Assembly (NCBI GenBank): GCA_947176605.1
Contig: CAMWRH010000022.1
Location: forward strand, 1 to 41,099
Length of the DNA stretch: 41,099 bases
DNA from: an uncultured Porphyromonadaceae bacterium
GTDB taxonomy: Bacteria > Bacteroidota > Bacteroidia > Bacteroidales > Muribaculaceae
Reading direction: 5' to 3'
Shown here in pieces: positions 1 through 9,700 of this stretch. The notes under the pieces are model-generated. The model did no database searches. It worked only from the letters and a program-made list of their open reading frames with translations, and was not told the origin of the DNA. Positions within the stretch are counted from its first letter, which is position 1. Every line of letters starts with the position of its first letter. Position numbers and translations under genes: made by a program.

Positions 1-83
1 ATCACACACTCTAAGTAAGAGAGTGTGACTCCGCGAAGGTGCGGCGGAGAAAGCAGGATAATCCCCAATCAGATTTTTATTTG
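1..83. other. Non-coding left edge with two short hairpins
   Basis: No convincing gene. Two small inverted repeats are visible: CACACTCT pairing with AGAGTGTG (5-12 with 20-27), and CTCCGC pairing with GCGGAG (29-34 with 44-49). They may be the 3' end of a feature lying outside the window. Neither is followed by a T tract, so I do not call a terminator. Confidence 0.35.
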
Positions 84-91
84 TATATTTG
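84..91 (+). promoter_or_regulatory. Putative Bacteroidetes -7 box for the UvrD helicase
   Basis: TATATTTG matches the Bacteroidetes -7 consensus TAnnTTTG. No clear -33 TTTG lies about 20 bp upstream. It would give a leader of about 150 nt carrying a REP-like palindromic sequence. Confidence 0.45.
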
Positions 92-149
92 CAGTCGCGA
101 TGCCCGGTGGCACGCGGATGCACGCTCGGATACACGCGGACGCATCAGG

Positions 150-171
150 GTGCGTCCCTACAGGTGCGGCC
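150..171. repeat. Dispersed palindromic intergenic element (GTGCGTCCCTAC type), copy 1
   Basis: GTGCGTCCCTAC followed by GGTGCGGCC. The exact reverse complement of the 12-mer, again next to GGTGCGGCCA, recurs at 3835-3859 in another intergenic space. A short element present in two non-coding gaps and in opposite relative orientation looks like a dispersed REP-like repeat. Confidence 0.5.
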
Positions 172-249
172 ATCGTGCCCCGTGGTTCCGCGCCCGAGAT
201 TCATCGAAGGGTCTCCCCTCTAATCCCCCATCTCTAACTTTCTGACTCC

Positions 250-2460
250 ATGCAAACCGACACTCCCGAAAATACAGATTCCGTCTTCTCCGGCCTTAAC
301 GAGCGCCAGCGCGAGGCCGTCGAGGCCACGGAAGGCCAGGTGCGACTCGTGGCCGGCGCCGGATCGGGCAAGACCCGCGTACTCGTGCACCGCTTCGCCC
401 ATCTGGTCAACAACCTCGGCATCGACCCCGCCAACATCCTCTGCATGACCTTCACCAACAAGGCCGCCCAGGAGATGCGCACCCGCATCGCCACGATGGT
501 CGGCGCCGGGAGCGTCAATGATTTCGTATGCACCATCCACGGGTTCTGCGTCAAGGTGCTGCGCCGCGACATATACCGTCTCGGTTTCCCGGCCAATTTC
601 ACCATCCTCGACGAAGCCGACACCGAACAGCTTGCCAAACAGGTGCTTGAACTCCACGGTCTCGACCGCACCAAAAAGGAAGTGCGCCAGCTGTCGCGCG
701 AAGTGGCACAGTTCAAATACGCCGTCTGCCCCAAATACATAGAGCGCTACATGCTCCCCGACTCTCCACGGTTCACCAATACGGCAGCGATGAAACCCGC
801 CGAAAGTTTCATCCACTACCAGACACTCAACTACTGCCTCGACTTCGACGACCTAATCCTCTTCACCCTGCATCTTTTCGCACGCTTTGAGGATGTGCGC
901 CAATACTGGCAGCAGACCCTCAACTACGTCATGATCGACGAGGCCCAGGACTGCAACGGTTCGGACTGGAAGATAGCCCGCATCATCACCGCCCTCTACC
1001 GCAACCTTTTCGTAGTGGGCGACCCCGACCAGGCCATCTACGAATGGCGCGGAGCGCGTCCGGGGGAGTTTATCGACTGGCAGGCCGATGCCACCATCGT
1101 ACTGCCGCAGAACTATCGGTCGACCCCCGAGATACTGGCCGTGGCCAACTCCGTAATCTCCCACAACCGCCGCCGCATACCCAAAGAACTCTTCACCCGC
1201 AACCCTTCTGGCACGCGCCCGGTGCATATCCACTGTAGCGACGAGACCCGCGAGGCCCGTGCCATAGTGCGCGAGATCGAGCGCCTGCACCGCGACGGGA
1301 GCGCCTACGGGAAGATGGCGATACTCTACCGGGCATCCTACATGTCGCGCGGTCTGGAGCAGGAACTGCTGCGCCGCAGCATCCCCTACACCATCTGGGG
1401 TGGGGTGCGATTCTTTGAGCGCAAGGAGATTAAGGACGCGCTTGCATACCTGCGCCTTATAGCGCGCAACGACAATCTCTCCTTCGCCCGCATCGTCAAT
1501 ACACCCTCGCGCCGCTTCGGCAACACCTCGCTCGGGAAGATACGCGACTATTCGCGGCAGGAGAACATCCCCTGCTACGAGGCGCTGAAACTGCATATTG
1601 AGGAGTGGAAGGGTACGCGGGCCTACAAACCGCTGCAGGAATTCATCTCGCTTATCGAGACGGCTCGCGCCGAGATGCTCACCACGAGTGTGTCGGAACT
1701 GCTCAACAAGGTGCTCAAAGAATCGGGACTGACGCGGATGCTGCGCGAGGACACGGAGACGGAGCGGCTGGAGAATGTGGAGGAACTGCTCAGTTCGGTG
1801 CGCCACTACGAGAGCCGACGCGACCCGGATGAGATCAGTCTGCCGGTATATCTGCAGGATATAGCGATGTACACCAACGCCGACCATCGCCCGGAGGGTG
1901 ACTGCGTGCGCCTGATGACGATACACCAGAGCAAGGGTCTGGAGTTTGACCATGTGATGGTGTGCGGTCTGTCGGAGGGTGTATTCCCGAGTCACCGGTC
2001 GCTGCGCGAACGGCGCATGGAGGCGCTTGAAGAGGAGCGGCGGCTGATGTATGTGGCCGTCACGCGGGCGCGGCGCACCCTCTGCCTGACGGAGAGCGAG
2101 GGTTACAACGTGCAGTCGTCGACCGACAAATACCCCTCCCGCTTCCTGGCCGAGATAGCCGACGGACTGCTTCTGCACGAAGGGAAGCTCGACCCCTCGC
2201 TCTGGGAGGGGAGCCGGATGCTGGCCCGTGCCATAGATGCAGAGACGGGGATAACGTCGGCCGCCACCTCCGGCGGCGAAGCCGGAGATGGCGGCAATCA
2301 GGAAGCGTTGCGCCCCGGTCAGCGCGTGGCGCATCAGTATTTCGGGATAGGGACGGTGGTCGACGTGGAGCGCGGCGGGCTGAAGGCCCGCGTGCGCTTC
2401 GGCGACGATGCCGCCTCGGAGCGCTCGCTGCTCACGCGGGTGCTCCGCCCGCTCCCCTGA
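250..2460 (+). CDS. uvrD: UvrD/PcrA-type 3'-5' DNA helicase (superfamily 1)
   Basis: ATP-dependent helicase expected to act in nucleotide excision repair, mismatch repair and clearing of stalled forks. All SF1A motifs are visible: Walker A GAGSGKT (residues 36-42), motif Ia TFTNKAAQEM, DEAQD Walker B (about 230-234), GDPDQAIYEWRGA (motif III), LPQNYRS (motif IV), TIHQSKGLEFDHVM (motif V) and VAVTRARRTL (motif VI). The C-terminal 50 residues (HQYFGIGTVVDVE...ARVRFGDD) form the Tudor-like tail typical of PcrA/UvrD, which contacts RNA polymerase in other bacteria. The 736-aa length is normal for the family. The ATG at 250 is the first in-frame methionine before the conserved N-terminus. Its last 29 bp overlap, tail to tail, the minus-strand DUF4143 ATPase. 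PcrA and UvrD cannot be told apart by sequence reading alone. Confidence 0.95.
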   Translation: MQTDTPENTDSVFSGLNERQREAVEATEGQVRLVAGAGSGKTRVLVHRFAHLVNNLGIDPANILCMTFTNKAAQEMRTRIATMVGAGSVNDFVCTIHGFCVKVLRRDIYRLGFPANFTILDEADTEQLAKQVLELHGLDRTKKEVRQLSREVAQFKYAVCPKYIERYMLPDSPRFTNTAAMKPAESFIHYQTLNYCLDFDDLILFTLHLFARFEDVRQYWQQTLNYVMIDEAQDCNGSDWKIARIITALYRNLFVVGDPDQAIYEWRGARPGEFIDWQADATIVLPQNYRSTPEILAVANSVISHNRRRIPKELFTRNPSGTRPVHIHCSDETREARAIVREIERLHRDGSAYGKMAILYRASYMSRGLEQELLRRSIPYTIWGGVRFFERKEIKDALAYLRLIARNDNLSFARIVNTPSRRFGNTSLGKIRDYSRQENIPCYEALKLHIEEWKGTRAYKPLQEFISLIETARAEMLTTSVSELLNKVLKESGLTRMLREDTETERLENVEELLSSVRHYESRRDPDEISLPVYLQDIAMYTNADHRPEGDCVRLMTIHQSKGLEFDHVMVCGLSEGVFPSHRSLRERRMEALEEERRLMYVAVTRARRTLCLTESEGYNVQSSTDKYPSRFLAEIADGLLLHEGKLDPSLWEGSRMLARAIDAETGITSAATSGGEAGDGGNQEALRPGQRVAHQYFGIGTVVDVERGGLKARVRFGDDAASERSLLTRVLRPLP

Positions 2461-3721
2461 GCAGGAATTTCCAGGCCGGAATCACCTCAATCGTCACCCC
2501 ATCCCTCTCGATGACACCTTCCTCTTCGTAGGTGACTATAATGTTGCGCCGGCATGCAAGGCGCGACTGCAACTTTATCAATGCCCCGGTTTCCCTTTCA
2601 AAGGTGCCCTCGGCGTCATTCATGGAATAGCATACCTGTATCGCCGTCTCCGTCTGAGGCACATAGAAATCCACCTCCACACCATGGTTATAGAAATATA
2701 CGGCATCCTTTGAGCCATACTCCGAGACCAGTCGCAACGCCACCATATTTTCAAGCAGCGATGTGCGGATGTCAAGAGCAAGCAGGGAGATGATTCCATT
2801 ATCGATGAAATAGTATTTAGGGTTGGAGCAGCGGTCGGCCAGACTGTCGGCAATGTTGGTCAGCGGCAATATCAGATATGCCTCCGAGGCGTAACCCAGA
2901 TAATTGATGACCGTACTTTTACCAATCTTCGTACCGGTCGAAGCCACTATATTGGTGGCACGTGTGAACGACAAAGGCTGCTTCAGGCTTTCCGCCAGTT
3001 TGCGGAAAAGTATCCGCAGCGCAAATACATTCTCCACCCTATGCCGGGCCGCGATATCTCCAAGAAATATCTTCTGATACAGACTTATCAGGTAATCCCG
3101 CTTTACCGGGAGAGTGGCACACTCCGGGAAACCGCCAAACTGCAGATATTCATCGAAATGACGCATCAGGGTGCCACGGGCCGCTGTAGTAGCATCCAGC
3201 AACGGGTCAGAGGGATCTATCCCATTGGCCCTCAGGTATTCGTCAAACTGCATCGGGAACACCTCGCGCGTCAGATACCTTCCCCCCAAGGCAGCGGCCA
3301 CATCCACAGAAAGCATTTTGGCATTGCTTCCGGTGATAAATACAGTATACTTACTGTCGGCAAGCCTACGCGCAAACCGTTCCCACCCCTCCACATTCTG
3401 GATTTCATCAAGAAACAGCATCGGACGCGTACCGCCAAGCGAACCGTGCACCTCAAGTATCAGGTTCAGGTCGTCAACGGTCATTCCGATAAGACGCTCA
3501 TCTTCAAAGTTGACATATACCATCTCGTTCCACGAATGCCCCGATGCCAGCAATTCCTGGATTTTGCCATAAATGATATACGACTTGCCTGCGCGACGCG
3601 CACCGACCAGCACCTGACGGTCGAAGCCGTCAAGCGTGATATTGCGTTTTATAACGTTGTGACGCATCACCTCTTCACGGTTTTCAAGCATCACCTCTCG
3701 AAGTACTTCAGTTCTTATCAT
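2432..3721 (-). CDS. AAA+ ATPase with C-terminal DUF4143
   Basis: P-loop ATPase of the family with an AAA_14 core and C-terminal DUF4143. Walker A is GARRAGKS near the N-terminus and Walker B is MLFLDEIQNVEGWE; ITGSNAKML is the sensor-like stretch. The C-terminal part holds the DUF4143 signature, GVEVDFYVPQTETAIQVCYSM, which in other families resembles a PD-(D/E)xK nuclease fold; here the E and K of the nuclease motif read Q and C, so nuclease activity is doubtful. The cellular role of the family is not established. I use the ATG at 3721 (MIRTEVLREV); a GTG three codons upstream is possible. The gene stands alone on the minus strand, behind a promoter embedded in two near-identical 18-bp palindromes, so it is probably tightly repressed. 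Confidence 0.88.
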   Translation of the reverse strand: MIRTEVLREVMLENREEVMRHNVIKRNITLDGFDRQVLVGARRAGKSYIIYGKIQELLASGHSWNEMVYVNFEDERLIGMTVDDLNLILEVHGSLGGTRPMLFLDEIQNVEGWERFARRLADSKYTVFITGSNAKMLSVDVAAALGGRYLTREVFPMQFDEYLRANGIDPSDPLLDATTAARGTLMRHFDEYLQFGGFPECATLPVKRDYLISLYQKIFLGDIAARHRVENVFALRILFRKLAESLKQPLSFTRATNIVASTGTKIGKSTVINYLGYASEAYLILPLTNIADSLADRCSNPKYYFIDNGIISLLALDIRTSLLENMVALRLVSEYGSKDAVYFYNHGVEVDFYVPQTETAIQVCYSMNDAEGTFERETGALIKLQSRLACRRNIIVTYEEEGVIERDGVTIEVIPAWKFLLRGAGGAPA

Positions 3722-3730
3722 AACGAACAC

Positions 3731-3781
3731 TGTCTTGTATACAAGACAAAATTAGCCATTTTTTGTCTTATACACAAGACA
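3731..3781 (-). promoter_or_regulatory. Promoter with two 18-bp palindromic operators for the DUF4143 ATPase
   Basis: TGTCTTGTATACAAGACA at 3731-3748 is a perfect palindrome; TGTCTTATACACAAGACA at 3764-3781 shares both 6-bp arms (TGTCTT-N6-AAGACA). Their centres are 33 bp apart, close to three helical turns. On the minus strand a -7 box TAATTTTG lies at 3747-3754 and a -33 TTG at 3775-3777, 20 bp away. One operator therefore covers the start-site region and the other covers the -33 element. This is the expected architecture of repression by a dimeric regulator. The regulator is not identifiable in the window. Confidence 0.7.
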
Positions 3782-3789
3782 GCGTTGTG

Positions 3790-3825
3790 GGAATTAGGAA
3801 TTAGGAGGGAGGAATTAGGAATTCC
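3790..3825. repeat. Short tandem AATTAGG-type tract
   Basis: GAATTAGG is repeated with a GGAGGGAG interruption and ends in GGAATTCC. It belongs to the same class of low-complexity intergenic tracts as 15926-16087, 23014-23087 and 40664-40714. Confidence 0.6.
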
Positions 3826-3834
3826 GTTGTTGTT

Positions 3835-3859
3835 GTAGGGACGCACCCCCGGTGCGGCC
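3835..3859. repeat. Dispersed palindromic intergenic element, copy 2
   Basis: GTAGGGACGCAC then CCCCGGTGCGGCC. The first 12 bases are the exact reverse complement of 150-161, and the GGTGCGGCCA that follows is also found at 163-172. It sits 11 bp from the 3' end of the secreted protein gene and can fold by pairing GCACC with GGTGC. Confidence 0.5.
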
Positions 3860-3870
3860 ACCGCAGGGAA

Positions 3871-6345
3871 TCAGGGATGCAGGAGGCGCACATGGTGCAG
3901 CACGCGGCCATCGCTCAGGCGCACACGCGCCACGCAGGGGCGACCCGGGACGGGGGCCGACAGGCGGCCGCCCGACATGTCGTACCATTCCACGGATACC
4001 ACTTCCTCTCCGCTGAATAGCTCATCCACTCCGGCCACGCCGAAATCAAGATGCGAGAGCGCATCGACGGCGGCATACTTGTCGGCAGAGCCCTCCGGGC
4101 AATGACCCTTGCAACCGTCGGCCACGCCGCTGAAGGCATCATCTTCCACGGCAGGGGGCACAGCGCCGGCAAACGTCACATCCTTCAGCGCGGAGCATCC
4201 GGCAAAGGCACGCTCTCCGATATGCAGCAGCGACTCGGGAAGCGAGACACCGAACAGCGACCCGCATCCGGCAAACGACTCACACCCCACGAATGCATAA
4301 CCCTCCGGAAGAGCCACACTCTCCAGGGATGAATTGTCGCGGAAAGCCCCGTCGGCCACTCCATGCACCTGATATTCCGTATCCTTATACTCCACCGAGC
4401 CGGGCAGACGCAGCAATCCGCCGCGACCGTGATAACCGCTTACATACACCACTGCCGGCACCACATCAATGCCGAGCACCGTATAGTCATAATCGCCCAC
4501 AGTGAAATCGGTCACTGCCGGTGAATTGATTACAACCACACAGGGAGCCGACGCCTCTATCTCCACATCCTCATACAGCGGACGCACCTGAAAACTGTAG
4601 GTATGGTCATATTCCAGTTCCTTTACCGTCCAGGGTGAAACGACCTCTCCGCACTCCTCGCCGTCGATGTAGCCTACGAATCCGGCACACTCCGGCGCAT
4701 CCTCCGGCAGACTCCACGTCAGCACCGCGCTCATGACTGAGGAATCCACCTCTGCCTTAAGACCGCGCACCTGCGGATAGTCGACCACCTGCACATCATC
4801 TATCATGGCCGATGAGGGGGCATCGAGATAAGAGGTGGAGAAGCGCAGCACCACCGCGCTGCTTCCGGCCATACCTGTAAGCGGCAAGCGCACCTGACGC
4901 CATCCGGCGCCCTCGGCCGCCCCGTCGGCAATGCGTATCACAGTAGCCTCCCCAAACGTCGAGCCACCGTCGGCAGAATAATCCACCGATATAGTCACAT
5001 CATTATCCGGAATAGCATAATACCAGAACGACAGACAGGGATTATCCGCCCCGCTCATGTCAATCTTATAGGAAGTGAGGGTATTGACGGTACCGGAGGG
5101 GGGATTGTTGTATACATAGTCCACATATATCAGACCGCGCCCCTGCTGCGGATTGACCGTCACCGGGCGGCTGCCGTACTCTCCCACCGTGGCCAGATAC
5201 CACTGGGCGTAATAGCTCGTCGAGCCGAGCGACCACTCGCAGGTTAGACCGCCGTCAAACGTCTCACGGAACGGCAGCGCGTAGGCAGGCCCCACGATTA
5301 TGTCATAATCATACCCGCTGTAGGCGCTTGCACCCACACCACGCTCATTGACCGACTCCACCTCATAGCGCACAGCCAATGGCGTTTCAAGTCCGTCGCC
5401 GTTGTCGGTCAGCGACAGTTCCTTCACCCCTTCGGCCAGCAGTTCGCGACCTGTCGGACCATACGACCAGCAGCGATACACATTATACGTCACCGCCTCC
5501 GGGTCGATATACCCCCAGTTCTGCCCCGCCTCCGGTGCCTTCCAGCTTATCAGCGCACCCTCGGCGCAGCTTTCCGCCGTCACGTCAATCGGCGCCCCCG
5601 GCAGGTCCATCCCCACATAGCACGTGCCCGACATCTCGGCATAACCGTAGGACGTGACGGCACGCACCATATAATAATTGACCACATTGGATGCCGGAGC
5701 ATTATCGGTGACGCTCACGGTGCTCTTCGGTTCGGGATTTTCCACCTCCCCTACCACCTCATAACGGTAAGGCCACGACGAGGTATCCGCCGCGCGGTAG
5801 AATACGACCGATGAAATGTCGACCGTCAGTTCAAGCCCGTCGGTATCGCGGTGAGGCACCACCGCCGACAGCGCGACCGACTTCCCGTCAGGCGCCGGAT
5901 CAAGCGAGAATGCCCCCTGCTCGAAATTGAACTCCACACCCGGGCGCATCGTGCCATAGCCGGTATAGAACGTATACCCCGGCAGCGAGACCTGCGCCAT
6001 ATACGTATACTGCTGGTTATATTCCCATCGGGGAGTGATGTCGTCATAGAAAGTCACCGTCTCTCCGGGAGCCAGACCCGAGAACGTCCGCACAGGGAGT
6101 TCCGACTGCCCCAGCGAATAGGCCGAGCGCGTCACTGCGATATCCATCACGGCATCCGCAGGAAGCGCGCGCTGCATATTGTCGGTCAGGGGAGCCGTAA
6201 GCGTCCCCATTACCGCTCCGCCGCCGGATTGGATTTCAAATGTCATGGTCAGTTCGGGTTGACCCGGAGTGGCCGCGCCACACGGCACTGCCATCGCCAC
6301 AGCCATCACCATGGCCGAAAGGGCGCGTTGCATAAAATGTGTCAT
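3871..6345 (-). CDS. Secreted fibronectin-type/jelly-roll protein with BspA-like leucine-rich repeats
   Basis: A large extracellular protein of unknown function. I choose the ATG at 6345 (MTHFMQRALSAMVMAVAMAVPCGA) because it opens directly into a signal peptide; the longer reading to 6426 adds an unrelated charged stretch. After the signal come about four Ig/fibronectin-like beta modules (VNYYMVRAVTSYGYAEMSG, VRYEVESVNERG), a choice-of-anchor/jelly-roll-like domain in the middle (FRETFDGGLTCEW ... IDDVQVVDYPQV), another Fn3 module, then BspA-type repeats (FVGCESFAGCGSL, IGERAFAGCSALKDVTF) near residues 640-740. The tail (VEWYDMSGGRLSAP ... ARVRLSDGRVLHHVRLL) resembles a T9SS type A sorting domain. 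It would be exported and perhaps bind host or glycan ligands; function is inferred from fold type only. Confidence 0.85.
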   Translation of the reverse strand: MTHFMQRALSAMVMAVAMAVPCGAATPGQPELTMTFEIQSGGGAVMGTLTAPLTDNMQRALPADAVMDIAVTRSAYSLGQSELPVRTFSGLAPGETVTFYDDITPRWEYNQQYTYMAQVSLPGYTFYTGYGTMRPGVEFNFEQGAFSLDPAPDGKSVALSAVVPHRDTDGLELTVDISSVVFYRAADTSSWPYRYEVVGEVENPEPKSTVSVTDNAPASNVVNYYMVRAVTSYGYAEMSGTCYVGMDLPGAPIDVTAESCAEGALISWKAPEAGQNWGYIDPEAVTYNVYRCWSYGPTGRELLAEGVKELSLTDNGDGLETPLAVRYEVESVNERGVGASAYSGYDYDIIVGPAYALPFRETFDGGLTCEWSLGSTSYYAQWYLATVGEYGSRPVTVNPQQGRGLIYVDYVYNNPPSGTVNTLTSYKIDMSGADNPCLSFWYYAIPDNDVTISVDYSADGGSTFGEATVIRIADGAAEGAGWRQVRLPLTGMAGSSAVVLRFSTSYLDAPSSAMIDDVQVVDYPQVRGLKAEVDSSVMSAVLTWSLPEDAPECAGFVGYIDGEECGEVVSPWTVKELEYDHTYSFQVRPLYEDVEIEASAPCVVVINSPAVTDFTVGDYDYTVLGIDVVPAVVYVSGYHGRGGLLRLPGSVEYKDTEYQVHGVADGAFRDNSSLESVALPEGYAFVGCESFAGCGSLFGVSLPESLLHIGERAFAGCSALKDVTFAGAVPPAVEDDAFSGVADGCKGHCPEGSADKYAAVDALSHLDFGVAGVDELFSGEEVVSVEWYDMSGGRLSAPVPGRPCVARVRLSDGRVLHHVRLLHP

Positions 6346-6760
6346 AGGCAGATCTGTTGGGTTGGTTTGAAGTGTCCGGCGTGCCGCCACCAAGGGCGCC
6401 GCTCTCCGGCCGCACAAGGCATACACACCGATGCAAATTGATGTATCATATCGCGTTACGACCGTTCAACAGCAAGAATTATATGAGTTCAAGTTATTGA
6501 CTGTCTACTCCACAAAATTAGTACAAATTTTAGATTTTTCCGATTTATTACCTATCTTTGAGGCAGAAAATCGTGGCAGCACCGCCAAATTTACACTATT
6601 TTATCTCAGCGGATAATATTTTGTAATATCCCGGCAAATACTCCGCGATTTCAAAGAGTAAGCGGCACCACATCTACGCCACCCGCCCTATTAATGGAGC
6701 GCAGGCGCAACGTTGCCGGCGACGCTTGCAACATGAATAATAACCCTAACATCTGTACTT
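6346..6760. promoter_or_regulatory. Divergent promoter region between two secreted-protein genes
   Basis: A 415-bp gap without a gene. A minus-strand -7 box TAATTTTG lies at 6513-6520 and a plus-strand -7 box TATCTTTG at 6553-6560; the surrounding sequence is AT-rich compared with the flanking genes. Neither has a good -33 at the right distance. Both genes would have leaders of roughly 160-200 nt. The two secreted proteins could thus be controlled from a common 50-bp core. Confidence 0.5.
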
Positions 6761-9700
6761 ATGCGACACACACTTACAATTGCCATGTCGGCTTTCGTAC
6801 TGTCGGCATCAGCCGTGGCCCCTCCGCAGGCTCCCACGATGAAAGTGCCTGTGCCTTCGGGCTTCGAGTCTTTTCATCCTGCCATACAAGGCTCTGCGAT
6901 AGCCGAAGCCCTTCCTGACGGTAGCCGATCGCGCGTCGCCCCGCTGCGCGCCCCCCGGTTTCACAGCCGCAACCTCCCGGCACCGCTACACACTGCCCCC
7001 GCTGCGGGGCACCTCTACGGATTTCTTGCCAACACCAACCTTGCCGACCTGAAATACGGCATGTACGACGTTGACCCCGCCACCGGCCAGTCGCAATTCC
7101 TCTGGCAGGACGAGCTCACCGCATGGCAATGGACCACCTACACCGGATGGATGCGCGACGGCAACCTCTGCGGCGTAGCCGGAGTTAAGCTCGACGGCGC
7201 CTTCATGGGTTACGCCTGGCTCGAATACGACATCAACGACGGCACCATACTCGATATCGAATACATCGACCTGGAGAATTCCAAACTCCCGGTGCTTGTA
7301 TCTTCGGCCTACCGCGTATACGACGACAAGGTATATACCTATAACTATAATGAGGAGGGTGATGGATTCTGCTTCTCGGTGGCTCCCGCCACCAACGTGA
7401 AGAGCGTCTACCCGCTGCGCGACGTCAACATCAAAGACGTATGCGCCGCCATGACCTACGACTCGCAGACCGACACGATGTACGGTGTCACCACCGACGG
7501 ACGCTTCGTAAGCATCGACCGCGAAGGCAACCTCACCACCATCTACGACATCTCACGCTCAATCCCCAACCTCCAGCCCTCCACAGCCACCGGTCTGGCC
7601 TGGAGTCCCTCGGCCGGAGGTTGCATCTACGATGCCTACATACTCGGCCAGGGGACAGCATTCTACCTGCTCGATCCCGATGCCAAAGCACCCAAGCGCC
7701 TCGGCTCAAGCGCCGGAGCGGAAATCTTCACGGTGCTTGTCTCTCCCGAGGTCAACGCCCAGGGAGACGCCCCGCAGCAGGCCACTCTGCGCTCGTATGA
7801 CTTCACCGCCACGGATCTCAACGGTTCGCTGACATGGACACTCCCCTCCCGCCTCGTGGAGGGCACCTCCATACAGGGCACCGTAGACTGGGAACTCCTC
7901 GTGGACGGCAACCCGATGGACAAGGGGACAGCCGCACCCGGCAAGGATATAGTAGCCAAGGTATCGGCAGTCAGCAACGGCGCGCACACCTACGCCCTCG
8001 TCTGCAGCGTCGAGGGATACCGCGGCGAACCCGCCATACTGCACCGCTGGACCGGTGCCGATGCCCCGATAGCTCCGGGCAACGTGCGCCTGACGGAAGA
8101 CAAGGTGACATGGAATGTGCCGACAGGTTCCGTACATGACGGATATGTGGACTACTCCGACATCAGCTACGACGTATACCTCAACGGAGGAAAGATCGGC
8201 ACCACACGCGACACTTCGCTCTCCTACACCCTCCCGCAGGGACAGCCCTTCACAAGCTATACCGCCGAGGTAGTGGCCACCTACAAGGGTTGGGCCTCCC
8301 CCACCGCCACCTCCAACTTCATCACCTACGGCGACCCGCTGCGTATGCCGGCACACTTCCGCCCGCTCGAAAAGCAGCTCGAGATGATGACGCTCATCAA
8401 TGTCGACGGACGCAAGCTCGAGGACGGTTCGGACGACACCTGGTTCTTCACCACCGAAATGGGATTCCCGGCATTCGCCTCAGGGCATACGGCCGAGGAC
8501 TGGCTGATACTTCCCCCGATGCAGTTTGACAATACCGAAAAGGCCTACCGCTTCGAGATGGAAATCGGTCTGGTGCACGACCGCGACACCTCCGGCACCT
8601 ACGAGGTATGCATCGGCACCGCCCCCACTGCCGAGGCCATGACACGCGTCATTATCCCCGAATCGCACTGCGAGCATATGCTGGGCGACATTCTTGAGGA
8701 ATTCTTCGCCATCCCCGAGCCTGGCACCTACTATATCGGCATACACACAAAGACCGGCCAGGTATCATTCCATGTATCCGACATCGACATATCCCTCTCC
8801 GAACGCTCTGCCGAAGTGCCTACCGGAGTGACCGGACTCTCTGCCACAGCAGCTGCCGAAGGTAAGCTATCGGCATCGGTGGAGTTCACCCTCCCCCTCA
8901 CCACTGCCTCCGGCCGCGCCATACCGGCCGACAAGGAAATGGACGTGACCGTAAGCAGCTACGCCACCGAACCCGGCTACAACAAAGACCGCGAACTCGT
9001 AGAGACCAAGAAGCTTACCGGCAAACCGGGCGACGTGGTGAAACTCGACATCGCCACGGCCCAGAACTATAATGTGATTACGGTGGAATGCGCCATCGAC
9101 GGTCTGCCGGGCAAGGCGGAGGAGACGATGATATACACCGGTATTGACCGCCCCTATCTCGTAGAGAACCTCCGCGTATCCGTAAGCGAAGACAACATGT
9201 CGATGACCCTCACCTGGGATCCCCCGACGGAGGGTGAGGAGAACGGTCCGATCGGCGACTCGTTCCTCTATGTGATCTATTACTACTCTTCGGGATGGAC
9301 ATATTTTGAAGAGGCCGGATGGGACGTGACGAGCTATACCTACACCTGCCCCGACGGATCCCCCGTAGGATATGTGCTGCTCGGCGTGATGGCCTACAAT
9401 GCAGCCGGACTCAGCTACCATGTGGCCGGACTCAGCGCCGCCATCGGCGAACCGGTAATGGTACCCTGGACCAACAACCTCGACAACGACATCACCGACT
9501 ACAACACTGTAATCGTGCGCCCCACCGACCAGTATGACGACACCTATTGGGTCATGGGAAATCCCGGCAGCATGATCTCCCCGATATTCGACCTCCCCTC
9601 CGGATGGGCATTTATCGGATATACCAACGAATCGGTTGACCGCAAGACCAGCATCGCCCTGCCGAAGATGCGCACCACCGGCCTGAACGACGTGACCCTC

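Noticed and set aside
25..237. 70-aa open frame before the helicase
   Set aside because: Runs through hairpins and the dispersed repeat, no family resemblance, and the putative promoter lies inside it.
3731..3781. Site-specific recombination or invertible promoter sites
   Set aside because: The two 18-mers are symmetrical, lie only 33 bp apart and overlap promoter elements. No recombinase gene is present, and repression by a dimer explains the geometry better.
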